DNA of 64,000 nucleotides from Kineosporia corallincola (GCF_018499875.1 NZ_JAHBAY010000005.1:526859-590858), one strand, 5' to 3'. Shown: positions 1-9,275, counted from the first letter of the stretch. Notes: generated by a model not told the origin, from the letters alone. A program made the numbers and translations.

Positions 1-584
1 TCGGCCCGTTCGAGGCGAGCCCCGCCCCGCTGGTGCACGAGGTCTTCGACACCAACGTCTTCGGGCCGATGCGCGTGATCCGCCAGGCACTGCCGGTCTT
101 CCGCGGCCAGGGCCACGGCCGGTTCGTCAACCTCTCCTCCGGCAACGCCACGGTCCCGATGCCCCTGCAAAGCGTCTACAGCGCGAGCAAGAGCGCCCTG
201 TACGCCTTCTCCGAGTCCCTGACCCACGAACTCGCCGGGCAGAACATCCAGATCAAGGTGGTGGAACCGGGATTCGTGCCGGACAGCAACTTCTTCAGCA
301 CGACCTACGGACGCTATGAGGGACTTTCGGTCCCCGAGGCCTACCAGCCGACCGTCCGGGCGACGCTGGCCGGTTTCGCCGATCAGCCGCCCGCCGGATA
401 CCTGGCCACCTCCGCCGACGTGGCCCAGGCCCTGCTGGACGCGGCCACCGACACGTCCGGACGGCTGCGCTCGCGGGTCGGGCAGGACTCGCACGCCCTC
501 GAGCAGGCTCGCCGGCAGTCGGACGCCGACTACGACGCGTGGCGGGAAACGTACTTCTCCGCAACCGCGTCCAGCCGTTCGTGA
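1..584 (+). CDS. SDR family oxidoreductase, 5' partial
   Basis: The reading frame is open to the left edge of the window, so the N-terminal NAD(P)-binding TGxxxGIG segment lies outside. What remains has the SDR core: the NVFG segment that follows the NAG loop, the catalytic serine strand (VNLSSGNA), and the YSASK motif with catalytic Tyr and Lys, followed by the PGFV loop. It is a classical short-chain dehydrogenase that probably oxidises or reduces a small alcohol or ketone; the substrate cannot be read from sequence. A small ORF with its own ribosome site follows 43 bases downstream. Confidence 0.9.
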   Translation, partial: GPFEASPAPLVHEVFDTNVFGPMRVIRQALPVFRGQGHGRFVNLSSGNATVPMPLQSVYSASKSALYAFSESLTHELAGQNIQIKVVEPGFVPDSNFFSTTYGRYEGLSVPEAYQPTVRATLAGFADQPPAGYLATSADVAQALLDAATDTSGRLRSRVGQDSHALEQARRQSDADYDAWRETYFSATASSRS

Positions 585-626
585 GGCCCGCACCGCACAT
601 GCCCAGGACGTCACCAGGAGACCCGT

Positions 627-802
627 TGCCCGACATCATGTTCCCGAGCGTGGACGAGGTCTTCTCACCGCGCATGGAAGCCCTGGTCTGCGACCTGGTG
701 CTCGGGGACGCACGACACGGCCTGAACCCCGAAGACCTCTCCAGCCCAGCACAGCCAAAGGGCCGGGCAGAACGCACCGAACCGCAGAAGAACGTCGTGT
801 GA
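627..802 (+). CDS. Small hypothetical protein (58 aa)
   Basis: A TTG start at 627 is preceded by AGGAG seven bases upstream. The first 35 codons end almost always in G or C, as real genes here do. The product is acidic at its N terminus and has no membrane segment or motif I recognise. It may be co-transcribed with the SDR before it. The last 20 residues are low-complexity and polar, so it could be a fragment. I do not assign a function. Confidence 0.4.
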
Positions 803-820
803 TCGTTCCGGCTCCGCCGG

Positions 821-1885
821 TCAGGTCGTGCCACCGTCCCGCTGCGCAAGAGCCAGACGCAGAGCCCGCTCCTGCGCAGCGGCCAGCCCTCTCAAGACCA
901 GCGCCGCCATCTCCCCCTCCGACGGCGCCCCCACCGTGCTCCACTCATACAGCTCGCGATCCGAGTGCTCGGCCTGGACCACCAGCGGATGCGAAAGCAG
1001 CGTCCGCAACAACGGATCGTCCTCGTCCCGGACCTCGACGTCCACGACCGGCCGAATGCCGTCATGAAGGAAGAGCGACCACTCACCCTCCTCGCCCGGG
1101 CCGAATCCCACCTCGGCACAGACCTCTTCCGTGGTGAAGGTCAGGTCATCGTCGTCAAGGCCCTCTGGAAGACCCACCCACCTGGACGGACAGGCTGCAC
1201 GGGCCGCAGCGACCTCGGGTGAATACAGCTTCCCCAGCAGTGTGTCGGCCGGATCGAGGCCTGGTTCCGGCTCCGGCGGCGCCAACTCCGGCACCACGTC
1301 ACCGAAGGCTTGCAGCTGCATGAACAGCAGCGTCTGAAGTCGGCCAGGATCGTTGTAGCCGGTTGGTAGCGGGCGGTTCGGATCCGGCTCCGCGTCCTGC
1401 TGTCCGATCGTATTGCCGAGAATCACATGCGGGCACACCCAGTTGCGTGGCTTCCGGCGGTTGATGTGCGCTGGACGCAACAGGACGAATTGCCCCTGGT
1501 CCTGCATCGTTTCGACGGGATGTCGCAGAACTCGCCACTCCACCTCCGGCGCAGCCGCACGGGCGATGAACACCTCGCCGAAGTACGCCACGACAGCCCC
1601 CCACAACCACATCCGGTCCGGCCTCATCGCTTCTGCCCGGCGCCGATACGGCCGCCACCGCGCCCACGGCGGGAAATCCCTCTTGGAGTCACCTACGCCT
1701 CCATCAGCGCCGGAGAGATGATCGATCGCCCAGGACCACAACGGGCGCAGACTCTCGACACTGCGGTCCAGATCAACCCCCGACTGCTGCTGCAACCACG
1801 AAACCCCTTCGGGGACGTGGTCCAGCCACTCACGAAGACGTTCCTCGTCCTCTGCCGGAATCCCCCTGAAATCATCCAGGTTCAC
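821..1885 (-). CDS. Hypothetical protein, tandem paralog A (354 aa)
   Basis: Unknown function. I chose the GTG at 1885 because AAGGGGG precedes it and because the paralog upstream begins at the equivalent motif (DDFRGIPAEDEERL versus DDYRGVPAEDAERL). The protein is soluble, rich in Trp and Pro, and has a conserved centre (GEFVLLRPAHI-type segment, then PRNWVCPH) and an acidic stretch GLDDDDLTFTTEEVC. No signal peptide or membrane helix is visible. A longer frame to 2179 only reads through the 3' end of paralog B and is not credible. The neighbouring paralog is broken, so this copy is probably the working one. Confidence 0.75.
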   Translation of the reverse strand: MNLDDFRGIPAEDEERLREWLDHVPEGVSWLQQQSGVDLDRSVESLRPLWSWAIDHLSGADGGVGDSKRDFPPWARWRPYRRRAEAMRPDRMWLWGAVVAYFGEVFIARAAAPEVEWRVLRHPVETMQDQGQFVLLRPAHINRRKPRNWVCPHVILGNTIGQQDAEPDPNRPLPTGYNDPGRLQTLLFMQLQAFGDVVPELAPPEPEPGLDPADTLLGKLYSPEVAAARAACPSRWVGLPEGLDDDDLTFTTEEVCAEVGFGPGEEGEWSLFLHDGIRPVVDVEVRDEDDPLLRTLLSHPLVVQAEHSDRELYEWSTVGAPSEGEMAALVLRGLAAAQERALRLALAQRDGGTT

Positions 1886-1994
1886 AGGTCCCCCTTGAGC
1901 CCTCCTACTTCGAGGGCGCCAATCGTTCTTCGCCGAAACCCCCCGAACCGTCACACTGCACGAGGTCTTGCCCGCAGCCGCCAGGATGCCTCGG

Positions 1995-3055
1995 TCATGG
2001 TGGTGAGATCCTGCCAGCATCACGCGCCGCGAGTGCCTCATGCAGAGCCTGCGCCTGAGCCGCGGCCAGGCCGGACAGAGCCAAAGCAGCCATTTCCTCC
2101 GCGGATGCGGTAGCGGCCGTGGTCCATTCATAAACTTCTCGGTCAGTGCGTTCCGCGTCGACGACGAGAGGATGCGCACGTAGCACTTTCAGCAGCGGGT
2201 CGGGTGAAGCCTCAGCATCGACCAGTGGCCACCCTGCCCAGCGAATCCGATTCCCTCGCAGACCTCTTCGGTAGTGAAGGTGAAGTCATCGTCGTCCAGT
2301 CCATCGGGTATCGCCACCCACCGGGGCGGGCAGACCAAGCGCGCCACGCCGACCTGCGGGGCGTCAAGCATGCCCCGCAACGTGCCCCCGGGGTCCTTGT
2401 CGGACTCAGCGGCCGGGGCAGTCAACTCCGCGACTCCCTCGCCGAACTCCCTCAGGCGCATGAACAGCAGCGCCTGCAAGCGTCCTGGATCGTCCCTGCC
2501 CACCGGAAAGCCGTCCTGGGAGTTCACGTCCATGCTCTGCGCTTCAAGGAGCACGCCGACCGTCTGGTGCGGACAGATCCAGTTCCGCGGCTTGTTCCGC
2601 TTGATGTGAGCCGGACGCAGGAGCACGAACTCTCCTTGATTCATGACACTCTGAACCGAATGCCGAAAGATCCGCCATTCCACCTCCGGCAAAGTGCAAA
2701 AGGCGATGAACACCTCACCGAAGTACGCCGACAGAGCACCCCACAACCACAGCTGATATGGCAATTCCCTCTCGGACGCATAACGGTAGGGTCGCCACCG
2801 CGTCCAGGGGGGAACCTCGTGCGGAACCGCGAGACCTGCTCCACCATGCGCGATGTGATCCATGGCCCAGATCCAGAGCCCGCGCAGACTTTCGGCGCTG
2901 CTGTCGAGAATCAGTCCCGATCGTTCCCGCAGCCAGGTGATGACATCGGGTACGTGCGCATTCCAGTCCCGAAGTCGTTCAGCGTCTTCGGCCGGAACAC
3001 CCCTGTAGTCATCTGCGGTCAGAGGTGCGCGCGGCGTGCCCATGGTCATCAGCAT
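1995..3055 (-). pseudogene. Frameshifted tandem paralog B of the 821-1885 gene
   Basis: Reads from an ATG at 3055 with close similarity to paralog A along its length (FGEVFIAFCTLPEVEWR, NKPRNWICPH, GLDDDDFTFTTEEVC). In-frame reading stops at 2189 just after GGHWS. The missing C-terminal part (DPLLKVLRAHPLVV through to a TGA at 1995) continues in another frame. Compared with paralog A, about ten residues after the Trp-Ser are absent, so the lesion is a small deletion that also shifts frame near 2215-2230. The start could also be one of two in-frame ATGs at 3049 or 3043. Function unknown. Confidence 0.75.
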
Positions 3056-3159
3056 GCCGCACCCAAGGTTCCGCTCATCCGCCACGACACGGCCGCCCGA
3101 GCATTTTGCCCCACCCCGGCCGAACCACAAGACGACTTCCCGCAGGAAACCCGTCATCC

Positions 3160-4056
3160 TCAACCGGAACGCCCCGACAGCCGCGCCCGAACGGTCAGCG
3201 CGGCGCAGGCCACGACCGCGACGCCGCCCGCGAGCGTCTGGGCCGTGAGCGGTTCGGCCAGGAACCCGGCGGCCCACAGGATGCTCATCACCGGCTGGGC
3301 CAGCTGCACCTGACTGACCTGGGCCATCGGCCCGATGGCCAGGCCGCGGTACCAGGCGAAGAAACCCAGGTACATGCTGACCAGGCACAGGTAGCCGAAG
3401 GCGGCCCACTGCTGGCCGGTGGCGTGCGGCGCCCCGGCGCGCAGCGCGACGGCGGTGAGGACTGTCGTGACCGGCGCCGCGACCACGAGCGCCCAGGAGA
3501 CCGTCTGCCACGAGCCGAGTTCCCTGGACAGCAGGCCGCCTTCGGCATATCCGACGGCAGCCGCCAGGACGGCACCGAACAGCAGCAGGTCCGCGAGCCG
3601 CACCTGCCCGAGCCCGCCGGACCCCAGCATGGCGAACACCACGGCGGCCACCGCACCGGCCAGCGCGAACAGCCAGAACGAGCGGGCGGGGCGCTCGCCG
3701 GTGCGCACCACGACGGTCAGGGCGGTGGCGGCCGGCAGCAGGGCGATGACCACCGCCCCGTGGCTGGCCGGCGCCGTGGTGAGCGCGTACGAGGTCAGCA
3801 GCGGGAACCCGAGCACGACGCCCGCCGCCACCACGGCCAGCCGCCACCACTGGCGTCCTCGTGGGCGGGCCTGCCGGGTCAGCCGCAGGGCCGAGGCAGC
3901 CAGGAGGGCGGCGACCACGGCCCGACCCGAGCCGATGAACAGGGCCGGCAGGCCTTCCACGGCCACCCGGGTGAAGATCACGGTGAAGGAGAAGGCGGTG
4001 ACGCCGAGCAGGCCCCACCACAGTCCGGCCCGGCTGGGCGATAACGGCGGGGCCAT
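3160..4056 (-). CDS. EamA/DMT family transporter (298 aa)
   Basis: An integral membrane protein with about ten hydrophobic segments in two EamA repeats, as in drug/metabolite exporters. The glutamate-containing and GYxEGGLLSRELGSW-type loops and the closing AEPLTAQTLAGGVAVV segment are typical of the family. I start it at 4056; the next ATG upstream (4086) would overlap the ATG of the divergent MocR gene and leave no room for a promoter. The MocR regulator facing it suggests control of this exporter. Likely cargo is an amino acid or similar metabolite, by analogy with other MocR-EamA pairs. Confidence 0.85.
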   Translation of the reverse strand: MAPPLSPSRAGLWWGLLGVTAFSFTVIFTRVAVEGLPALFIGSGRAVVAALLAASALRLTRQARPRGRQWWRLAVVAAGVVLGFPLLTSYALTTAPASHGAVVIALLPAATALTVVVRTGERPARSFWLFALAGAVAAVVFAMLGSGGLGQVRLADLLLFGAVLAAAVGYAEGGLLSRELGSWQTVSWALVVAAPVTTVLTAVALRAGAPHATGQQWAAFGYLCLVSMYLGFFAWYRGLAIGPMAQVSQVQLAQPVMSILWAAGFLAEPLTAQTLAGGVAVVACAALTVRARLSGRSG

Positions 4057-4084
4057 CCGGACGGTAACGCTACTGTGGGCACTC
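4057..4084. promoter_or_regulatory. Shared divergent promoter, EamA / MocR
   Basis: Only 28 bases separate the two divergent start codons. On the plus strand TACTGT lies about nine bases before the MocR ATG, and on the minus strand TAGCGT lies about ten bases before the EamA ATG. Both look like -10 boxes for leaderless transcripts. No Shine-Dalgarno is seen for either gene. This is inference from position and sequence. Confidence 0.4.
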
Positions 4085-5500
4085 ATGAATGACGGTAGCA
4101 GTGCCCGGATCACGGCCGACCTGAGAGCGTGGGTCGAGAGCGCGTCACCGGGCGCCCGGCTGCCGTCCAACCGGGAACTGTGCGCCCGCCACGGTGCGGG
4201 GCCGGTCACGGTGCAGAAGGCGGTGCGCGCCCTCACCGAGCTGGGTCTGATCGAGAGCCGTCCTGGGGTGGGTACTTTCGTCCGGCCGGCCACGTCGGCT
4301 CGGCCGATCGATCACAGCTGGCAGACGTCAACGCTCGGGGCGGCGCCGATCCGGACGGCGCTGGCGTCGTCCCAACGCCCGATCACACCGGGAGCGATCG
4401 CCCTGCATGCCGGATACCCGGACCGGGAGCTGCTTCCCGAGCGGCTCGTGCGCTCGGCCGTCACCCGGGCCTCCCGGTCCGAGGCAGCGGTCCGTCGTGC
4501 GCCCGTCCACGGGGAGCCGGAACTCCAGGCCTGGTTCGCGGGCGAACTGGCCCGCACGACGGCCGCCGGCGTGCAGCCGCCCCGTGCCCGTGACGTGCTC
4601 ATCCTGTCCGGCAGCCAGAGCGGGCTCAGCTCCGTCTTCCGGGCCGTCGTCGGCCCGGGCCGGCCGCTGCTCATCGAGTCGCCGACCTACTGGGGCGCCA
4701 TTCTGGCGGCCGCCCAGGCCGGGGTCCGGCTGGTCCCGCTCGCCACGGGCCCGCAGGGCCCGTCCCCCGAAGCCGTCGGGCAGGCGCTGCGGGAAACCGG
4801 TGCGCGGGCGTTCTACGCCCAGCCCACCTACGCCAATCCGACCGGCGCGCAATGGCCTTCCGAGGTGAGCCAAGGAATTCTGGACGTCCTTCGCGGGCAC
4901 CACGCGTTCCTGATCGAAGACGACTGGGCCCACGACCTGGCCATCGACTCCGACCCCACACCGGTGGCCGGCCACGACGACAGCGGGCACGTCATCTATC
5001 TGCGGTCGCCGACCAAGAGCGTGTCCCCCGCGCTGCGGGTCGCCGCCGTCATCGCCAGAGGCCCCGCGCTGGAACGCATCAGCGCCGACCGGGCCACCGA
5101 GACGATGTATGTCAGCAGCCTGCTGCAAGCCGCCGCGCTGGACGTGGTGACGCAGCCGGCCTGGCGCAGCCACCTGCGGCGGCTGCGCCAGCACCTGCGG
5201 GCCCGCCGTGACCTGCTGGCCGAGAGCCTGCGTGAGCACCTGCCCGGCTCGCACCTCGAACTCCTGCCCCGGGGTGGCCTGAACCTGTGGCTGCGGCTGC
5301 CGGACGGCGCCGACCCGCACGCGCTGAGCCGGGCCACCGAGGCCCGCGGAGTCGTCATTGCTCCTGGCACGGAATGGTTTCCGGCAGAACCGTCGGGGCC
5401 GTACGTCCGGCTCAACTACTCCGGCCCGGACCCCGGCCGGTTCCCGGAGGCCGCCCGCATCCTGGCCACCTCATTACGGGACACCGGCGTTCAGCCGTGA
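4085..5500 (+). CDS. MocR-type GntR/aminotransferase-fold regulator (471 aa)
   Basis: The N-terminal 75 residues form a GntR winged helix (LPSNRELCARHG, VTVQKAVRAL, GLIESRPGVGTFV). The rest is a class I aminotransferase fold, with the NPTG motif in the PTYANPTGAQW segment, the DDWAHD loop, and the PLP-binding lysine in SPTKSVSPALR. MocR proteins use PLP as a sensor and usually control a neighbouring transport or vitamin B6 gene; here the divergent EamA exporter is the obvious target. The ATG at 4085 appears leaderless. Confidence 0.9.
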   Translation: MNDGSSARITADLRAWVESASPGARLPSNRELCARHGAGPVTVQKAVRALTELGLIESRPGVGTFVRPATSARPIDHSWQTSTLGAAPIRTALASSQRPITPGAIALHAGYPDRELLPERLVRSAVTRASRSEAAVRRAPVHGEPELQAWFAGELARTTAAGVQPPRARDVLILSGSQSGLSSVFRAVVGPGRPLLIESPTYWGAILAAAQAGVRLVPLATGPQGPSPEAVGQALRETGARAFYAQPTYANPTGAQWPSEVSQGILDVLRGHHAFLIEDDWAHDLAIDSDPTPVAGHDDSGHVIYLRSPTKSVSPALRVAAVIARGPALERISADRATETMYVSSLLQAAALDVVTQPAWRSHLRRLRQHLRARRDLLAESLREHLPGSHLELLPRGGLNLWLRLPDGADPHALSRATEARGVVIAPGTEWFPAEPSGPYVRLNYSGPDPGRFPEAARILATSLRDTGVQP

Positions 5501-5558
5501 TCTGCCGCATCCCCTCACCGCCGGTGTGCGCTGTCCCGCCGCCCGGACCCACCACTCA

Positions 5559-6173
5559 TCACGAGCGCGGCGACGCCCCGTCCAGGGCGTTGGCCACCAG
5601 GGCGCCGGCGAAGGACTCACTCAGGGGCGCGTCGGGCACGAGAAGCCGGTGGTAGCAGGCCCCCCACAGCTGATCCACCAGCATGCTCACGTCGACGTCG
5701 TCACGTAGTTGGCCGCGCCCGCGAGCGCGTTCCATCGCCTCGATCGCGAGAATTCTCCGGGGCATGGAGTATTCGCGGGAGAAGGCGCTCTTGAGGTCGG
5801 GGTCGGTCTGTGCGGCCCCGATCAGTTCCGCGATCACCGGGCCGGCGCCGTCCTGGGTGAGGAGCCGGACGAAGGCCCGCAGCTGCCGGGTCAGGTCGGC
5901 GCGGATGTCTCCGGTGTCGGAGAATTCGAGCACCTGCTCGCTGCGGGCGAAATAGGCCTCGGCGGCCAGGGCACCGGCGGAGGGCCACCACTTGTAGAGC
6001 GTCATCTTGCTGGATCCGGCGGTGAGGGCGACTCTTTCGAAGGTCACCGCCTTGATGCCCTCGGTGAACAGGAGCCGGCCGGCGGCCTCGAGCACGCCGG
6101 CGCGGACCTCGGCCGCGGGTCGGCGCCCGCGCCCTCGCCGGACGCGTTGCACCGGTTCGTCCTGCCGCTCCAT
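5559..6173 (-). CDS. TetR family regulator (204 aa)
   Basis: N-terminal HTH covers about residues 25-70 (LLFTEGIKAVTFERVALTAG, SSKMTLYKWWPS). The C-terminal ligand domain has the segment DVDVSMLVDQLWGACYHRLL, which is nearly identical in the second TetR gene at 62044-62661, so the two are paralogs. GGAGGG precedes the ATG. It is divergent from a sugar dehydrogenase-like gene and two SDRs, and two palindromes in the gap are its likely operators. It probably represses itself and the plus-strand genes until a small ligand binds. Confidence 0.92.
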   Translation of the reverse strand: MERQDEPVQRVRRGRGRRPAAEVRAGVLEAAGRLLFTEGIKAVTFERVALTAGSSKMTLYKWWPSAGALAAEAYFARSEQVLEFSDTGDIRADLTRQLRAFVRLLTQDGAGPVIAELIGAAQTDPDLKSAFSREYSMPRRILAIEAMERARGRGQLRDDVDVSMLVDQLWGACYHRLLVPDAPLSESFAGALVANALDGASPRS

Positions 6174-6238
6174 GACTTCCCTCCACCGTAGACCGCGTCA
6201 CGGTAATGGACCGTCCGTCTTCATACAAGCACCTTTGA

Positions 6239-6259
6239 ATGTGGACGACTAGTCCACAT
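6239..6259. promoter_or_regulatory. TetR operator, site 1 (palindrome)
   Basis: The core TGTGGACGACTAGTCCACA (6240-6258) is a near-perfect inverted repeat centred on 6249. Its size and symmetry suit a TetR dimer, and it lies in the gap between the divergent TetR gene and 6368. Assignment to this TetR is inferred. Confidence 0.65.
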
Positions 6260-6269
6260 CCATGGTTTT

Positions 6270-6290
6270 ATATGGACGTCTCGTCTACAT
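6270..6290. promoter_or_regulatory. TetR operator, site 2 (palindrome)
   Basis: TATGGACGTCTCGTCTACAT (6271-6290) repeats the half-site of site 1 (consensus ATRTRGACG) and is centred on 6280. The centres are 31 bases apart, close to three helical turns, so two dimers could sit on the same DNA face. A weaker match around 6206-6224 may be a third site. Confidence 0.6.
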
Positions 6291-6367
6291 GATGATGGGG
6301 ATCGCCGGGCCGGCGCATCCCTTCCCAGTGCACCGATGCCCGAACCGCAGCGAGCCAAGGAGCTTTC

Positions 6368-7570
6368 ATGACCTGGCCACCCGACCAGCCGCAGGAATCG
6401 AGTTGCGGGGAGCGCGTCCGCGCCGGGCTCGTGGCGATCGGCGCCACGACCGTCCTGACCCTTGCCGGTTGTGGCACCAGCACGTCGGCGTCCACCCAAA
6501 CGTCCCCCCAAACGTCCCCCCAAACGTCCACTGAGGCCCGGGCGGTGGCCCCTCCGGCCGGCTCCGGCCGGGACGCCCCGATCGCCCGCATCGACACGGT
6601 GACCGAGGTCGTCTCCGGGCTGGACATGCCCTGGGGACTCGCCTTTCTTCCCGACGGATCGGCTGTGTTCTCCGGACGTGCCTCGGGCCTGATCCAGCGG
6701 CTGCCGGTCGGCGCCGACGCCCCCCGGACGATCGGTGAGGTTCCGGGCGTCATCCAGAGCTCGGAGGGTGGGCTCCTGGGAATCGCTGTCTCACCGAACT
6801 TCTCGACGGACCGGCGGATCTACGCCTACGTCTCGTCCCGTCCGGCCAACCGGGTCGTGGCGCTGCGGGTGGCCGAGGACTTCGGTGCACTGACGCAGGA
6901 GGCGGTGGTGCTGGACGGCATCCAGAACGCCGACCGGCACCACGGTGGACGCATCGAGTTCGGCCCGGACGGGAATCTCTGGATCGGGACCGGGGACGCC
7001 TTCGAGCCCGGTAACGCGGCCGACGAGACCTCGCTGAACGGCAAGATCCTGCGGATCCGTCCGGACGGGAGCATCCCGGACGACAACCCCTCGGGCACCG
7101 CCGTGTACTCGCGGGGGCACCGCAACGTGCAGGGCCTCGAGTTCGGGCCGGACGGCACGGTGTACGCCTCGGAGCTGGGCCATCGCACCTGGGACGAGGT
7201 CAACGTGATCCGGCCGGGCCTGGACTACGGCTGGCCGGCGAACGAGGGCACGCAGGGGGACGCCGGTGAGCCACCGCTGTTCGTGCTGCGTCCCGACGAC
7301 GCCTCGCCCTCCGGACTGGCCCATGCCGGCGGATCACTGTGGCTGGGCGCCCTGGGTGGACAGCGCCTGTGGCAGCTGCCGGTGCGGGACGGGGTGGCCA
7401 CCGGCGAACCGGTCGCGCACCTGGCCGGCGAGTACGGCCGGATCCGCACCGTGGAGACCGCGCCGGACGGGTCGCTGTGGATCACCACGTCCAACACCGA
7501 CGAGGCCACCTGGGGCGGCACCGGCCCACGACCGGGCGACGACCGCGTCCTGCGGATCACGCTCCACTGA
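6368..7570 (+). CDS. PQQ-type sugar dehydrogenase-like lipoprotein (400 aa)
   Basis: A signal peptide ends in a lipobox (LTLAGC), so the protein is exported and lipid-anchored. A Thr/Ser/Gln-rich linker follows, then a six-bladed beta-propeller of the glucose/sorbosone (aldose sugar) dehydrogenase family. Typical segments are [11 protein letters not shown], the HHGGR loop, LWIGTGD and the closing [13 protein letters not shown] region. Members oxidise sugars outside the membrane using PQQ. AAGGAG precedes the ATG at 6368. It begins the group controlled by the divergent TetR, ahead of two SDR genes. Confidence 0.85.
   Translation: MTWPPDQPQESSCGERVRAGLVAIGATTVLTLAGCGTSTSASTQTSPQTSPQTSTEARAVAPPAGSGRDAPIARIDTVTEVVSGLDMPWGLAFLPDGSAVFSGRASGLIQRLPVGADAPRTIGEVPGVIQSSEGGLLGIAVSPNFSTDRRIYAYVSSRPANRVVALRVAEDFGALTQEAVVLDGIQNADRHHGGRIEFGPDGNLWIGTGDAFEPGNAADETSLNGKILRIRPDGSIPDDNPSGTAVYSRGHRNVQGLEFGPDGTVYASELGHRTWDEVNVIRPGLDYGWPANEGTQGDAGEPPLFVLRPDDASPSGLAHAGGSLWLGALGGQRLWQLPVRDGVATGEPVAHLAGEYGRIRTVETAPDGSLWITTSNTDEATWGGTGPRPGDDRVLRITLH
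6496..6530 (+). repeat. Short tandem repeat inside the lipoprotein linker
   Basis: About three copies of a 12-base unit (CAAACGTCCCCC-like) encode a Thr-Ser-Pro-Gln repeat just after the lipobox. It is a flexible cell-wall-spanning linker; copy number may vary between strains. Confidence 0.7.
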
Positions 7571-7622
7571 AACGTCCGTCGTCATCGGCGGATCCGAGAA
7601 TTCACATCTACGGAGGAACACC

Positions 7623-8360
7623 GTGAGCAACTCCCCTTCCCGCTCGGTCATCGTCACCGGCGCCTCCGGCGGGATCGGCCGGGCCGTGGCCGAGCGCCTG
7701 GCCGCCGACGGCATGTCCGTGCTCGTGCACTACGCCGGCAACCCCGCGACGGCCGAGGAGGTCGTCGCGGGCATCACCGCCTCCGGCGGCACGGCCACCT
7801 CGTTCGGCGGGGACGTCGCGGACGAGACCGCGATGGCGAACCTGTTCGAGCACGCCACCACCATCTTCGGCGGGATCGATGTGGTGGTGAACGCGGCCGG
7901 CATCATGCCGCTGGCCCCCGTGGCCACCATGGACCTGGAGACCTTCGACCGGGTCCAGCGCACCAACGTCCGGGGCACGTTCGTGGTCAGCCAGCTGGCG
8001 GCCCGGTCCGTGCGCGCGGGTGGCGCGATCATCAACTTCTCCACCTCCGTCACCCGGCTCCAGCTGCCCACCTACGGCGCCTACGCGATGTCGAAGGGTG
8101 CGGTGGAGGCGCTGACCCTGATCCTGGCCCGCGAGCTGCGGGGCAAGGACGTCACCGTCAACGTCGTGGCTCCCGGCCCGACCGCGACGCCCCTGTTCTT
8201 CGAGGGCAAGCCGCAGGAGGTCATCGACCGCATCGCCGGCGCGAACCCGATGGAGCGTCTGGGCACCCCGCAGGACATCGCCGAGACGACGGCCTTCCTG
8301 GCCGGGCCCGCCCGCTGGGTCAACGGCCAGGTCATCTACACCAACGGTGGCGCGGCCTGA
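7623..8360 (+). CDS. SDR family oxidoreductase (245 aa)
   Basis: Complete classical SDR: VTGASGGIGRAVAERL cofactor motif at the N terminus, NAAG loop, catalytic Ser in INFSTSVTR, YAMSK with Tyr and Lys, and the GQVIYTNGG C terminus typical of FabG-like reductases. GTG start at 7623 with CGGAGGAA before it. It lies 52 bases after the lipoprotein gene and 27 before the next SDR, so the three probably form one TetR-controlled unit. The substrate is unknown. Confidence 0.9.
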   Translation: MSNSPSRSVIVTGASGGIGRAVAERLAADGMSVLVHYAGNPATAEEVVAGITASGGTATSFGGDVADETAMANLFEHATTIFGGIDVVVNAAGIMPLAPVATMDLETFDRVQRTNVRGTFVVSQLAARSVRAGGAIINFSTSVTRLQLPTYGAYAMSKGAVEALTLILARELRGKDVTVNVVAPGPTATPLFFEGKPQEVIDRIAGANPMERLGTPQDIAETTAFLAGPARWVNGQVIYTNGGAA

Positions 8361-8387
8361 GCCCGCTCCACCGGCGAAAGGAGTTCC

Positions 8388-9275
8388 GTGTCAGTCATTC
8401 TCGTCACCGGATCCAGCACCGGGATCGGTAACCTGACCGCCAGGACCCTGGCCCGCCAGGGCCACACGGTCTTCGCCAGCATGCGCGGGGTCAATGCCCG
8501 CAACGCCGCGATCTCGGCGGAGTTCACCGAGCTGGCCGAGAGGGAGAACCTCGACCTGCACGTGATCGAACTCGACGTGTCGTCACAGGACTCGGCCGAC
8601 ACCGCGGTCAGGACCGTGGTGGAGCGGGCGGGACGCCTGGACGTCGTGGTCCAGAACGCCGGTCACCTCTACGTCGGTTACGTGGAGGCGTTCACCGACG
8701 AGGACCTGGCCCACCTGATCGACATCAACGCCATCGGCGCCCACCGCGTCAACCGGGCGGCGCTGCCGTACCTGAGGGCTCAGCGGTCCGGCACCCTGGT
8801 GTACGTCGGCAGCACGATCATCGTCACCACTCCCCCGTTCCTGGGGCCGTACGTGGCGTCCAAGGCCGCCTTCGACGCGCTGGCCGTCGTCACCTCCTAC
8901 GAGGCGTCGCAGTTCGGCATCGAGACCAGCATCGTCATGCCGGGGGCCATCACCGAGGGCACCCAGCACTTCCCGAACGCCTCCCGGGCCTCCGACACCG
9001 AGGTCAGCGCGGCCTACTCGTTCCTGGACCCGCTCGTGGCCCGGAACGAGGAGGCCACCGCCGGCCTCATGCAGCCCGGGGTCGACCAGAACCCCCAGGT
9101 GGTGGCCGACGAGATCGCCGCGGTCATCGCCCGTCCGCGCGGGCGCAAGCCGTTCCGCACGGTGGTCGACTTCACCGCCGCGGGCGTCGATCACGTCATG
9201 GCCTTCTCGGACCTCACCCGTCAGGCCTTCGTCCACCGCATGGGATTCGGCGAGACGCTCGAGCTGAAGAACTGA
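8388..9275 (+). CDS. SDR family oxidoreductase (295 aa)
   Basis: Starts at GTG 8388 behind AAAGGAG. Shows VTGSSTGIGNLTARTL, a QNAG loop in place of NNAG, catalytic Ser in YVGSTII, and YVASK. A longer C-terminal region (PGAITEGTQHF onward) sets it apart from FabG-like SDRs. It is the intact homolog of the broken SDR at 62730-63616, which also sits beside a TetR paralog. Likely acts on a product or inducer shared by both modules; the substrate is unknown. Confidence 0.9.
   Translation: MSVILVTGSSTGIGNLTARTLARQGHTVFASMRGVNARNAAISAEFTELAERENLDLHVIELDVSSQDSADTAVRTVVERAGRLDVVVQNAGHLYVGYVEAFTDEDLAHLIDINAIGAHRVNRAALPYLRAQRSGTLVYVGSTIIVTTPPFLGPYVASKAAFDALAVVTSYEASQFGIETSIVMPGAITEGTQHFPNASRASDTEVSAAYSFLDPLVARNEEATAGLMQPGVDQNPQVVADEIAAVIARPRGRKPFRTVVDFTAAGVDHVMAFSDLTRQAFVHRMGFGETLELKN

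Noticed and set aside
2215..2230. Programmed frameshift in paralog B
   Set aside because: Comparison with paralog A shows missing sequence at the site and no slippery heptamer, so a deletion is the better explanation.
2189..4021. 610-codon minus frame joining the EamA region to paralog B
   Set aside because: The upper part is a shadow of the EamA gene in another frame; the real paralog B starts near 3055.
6496..6530. Short tandem repeats as a CRISPR-like array
   Set aside because: Units are 12 bases, contiguous, without spacers, and encode an in-frame linker.
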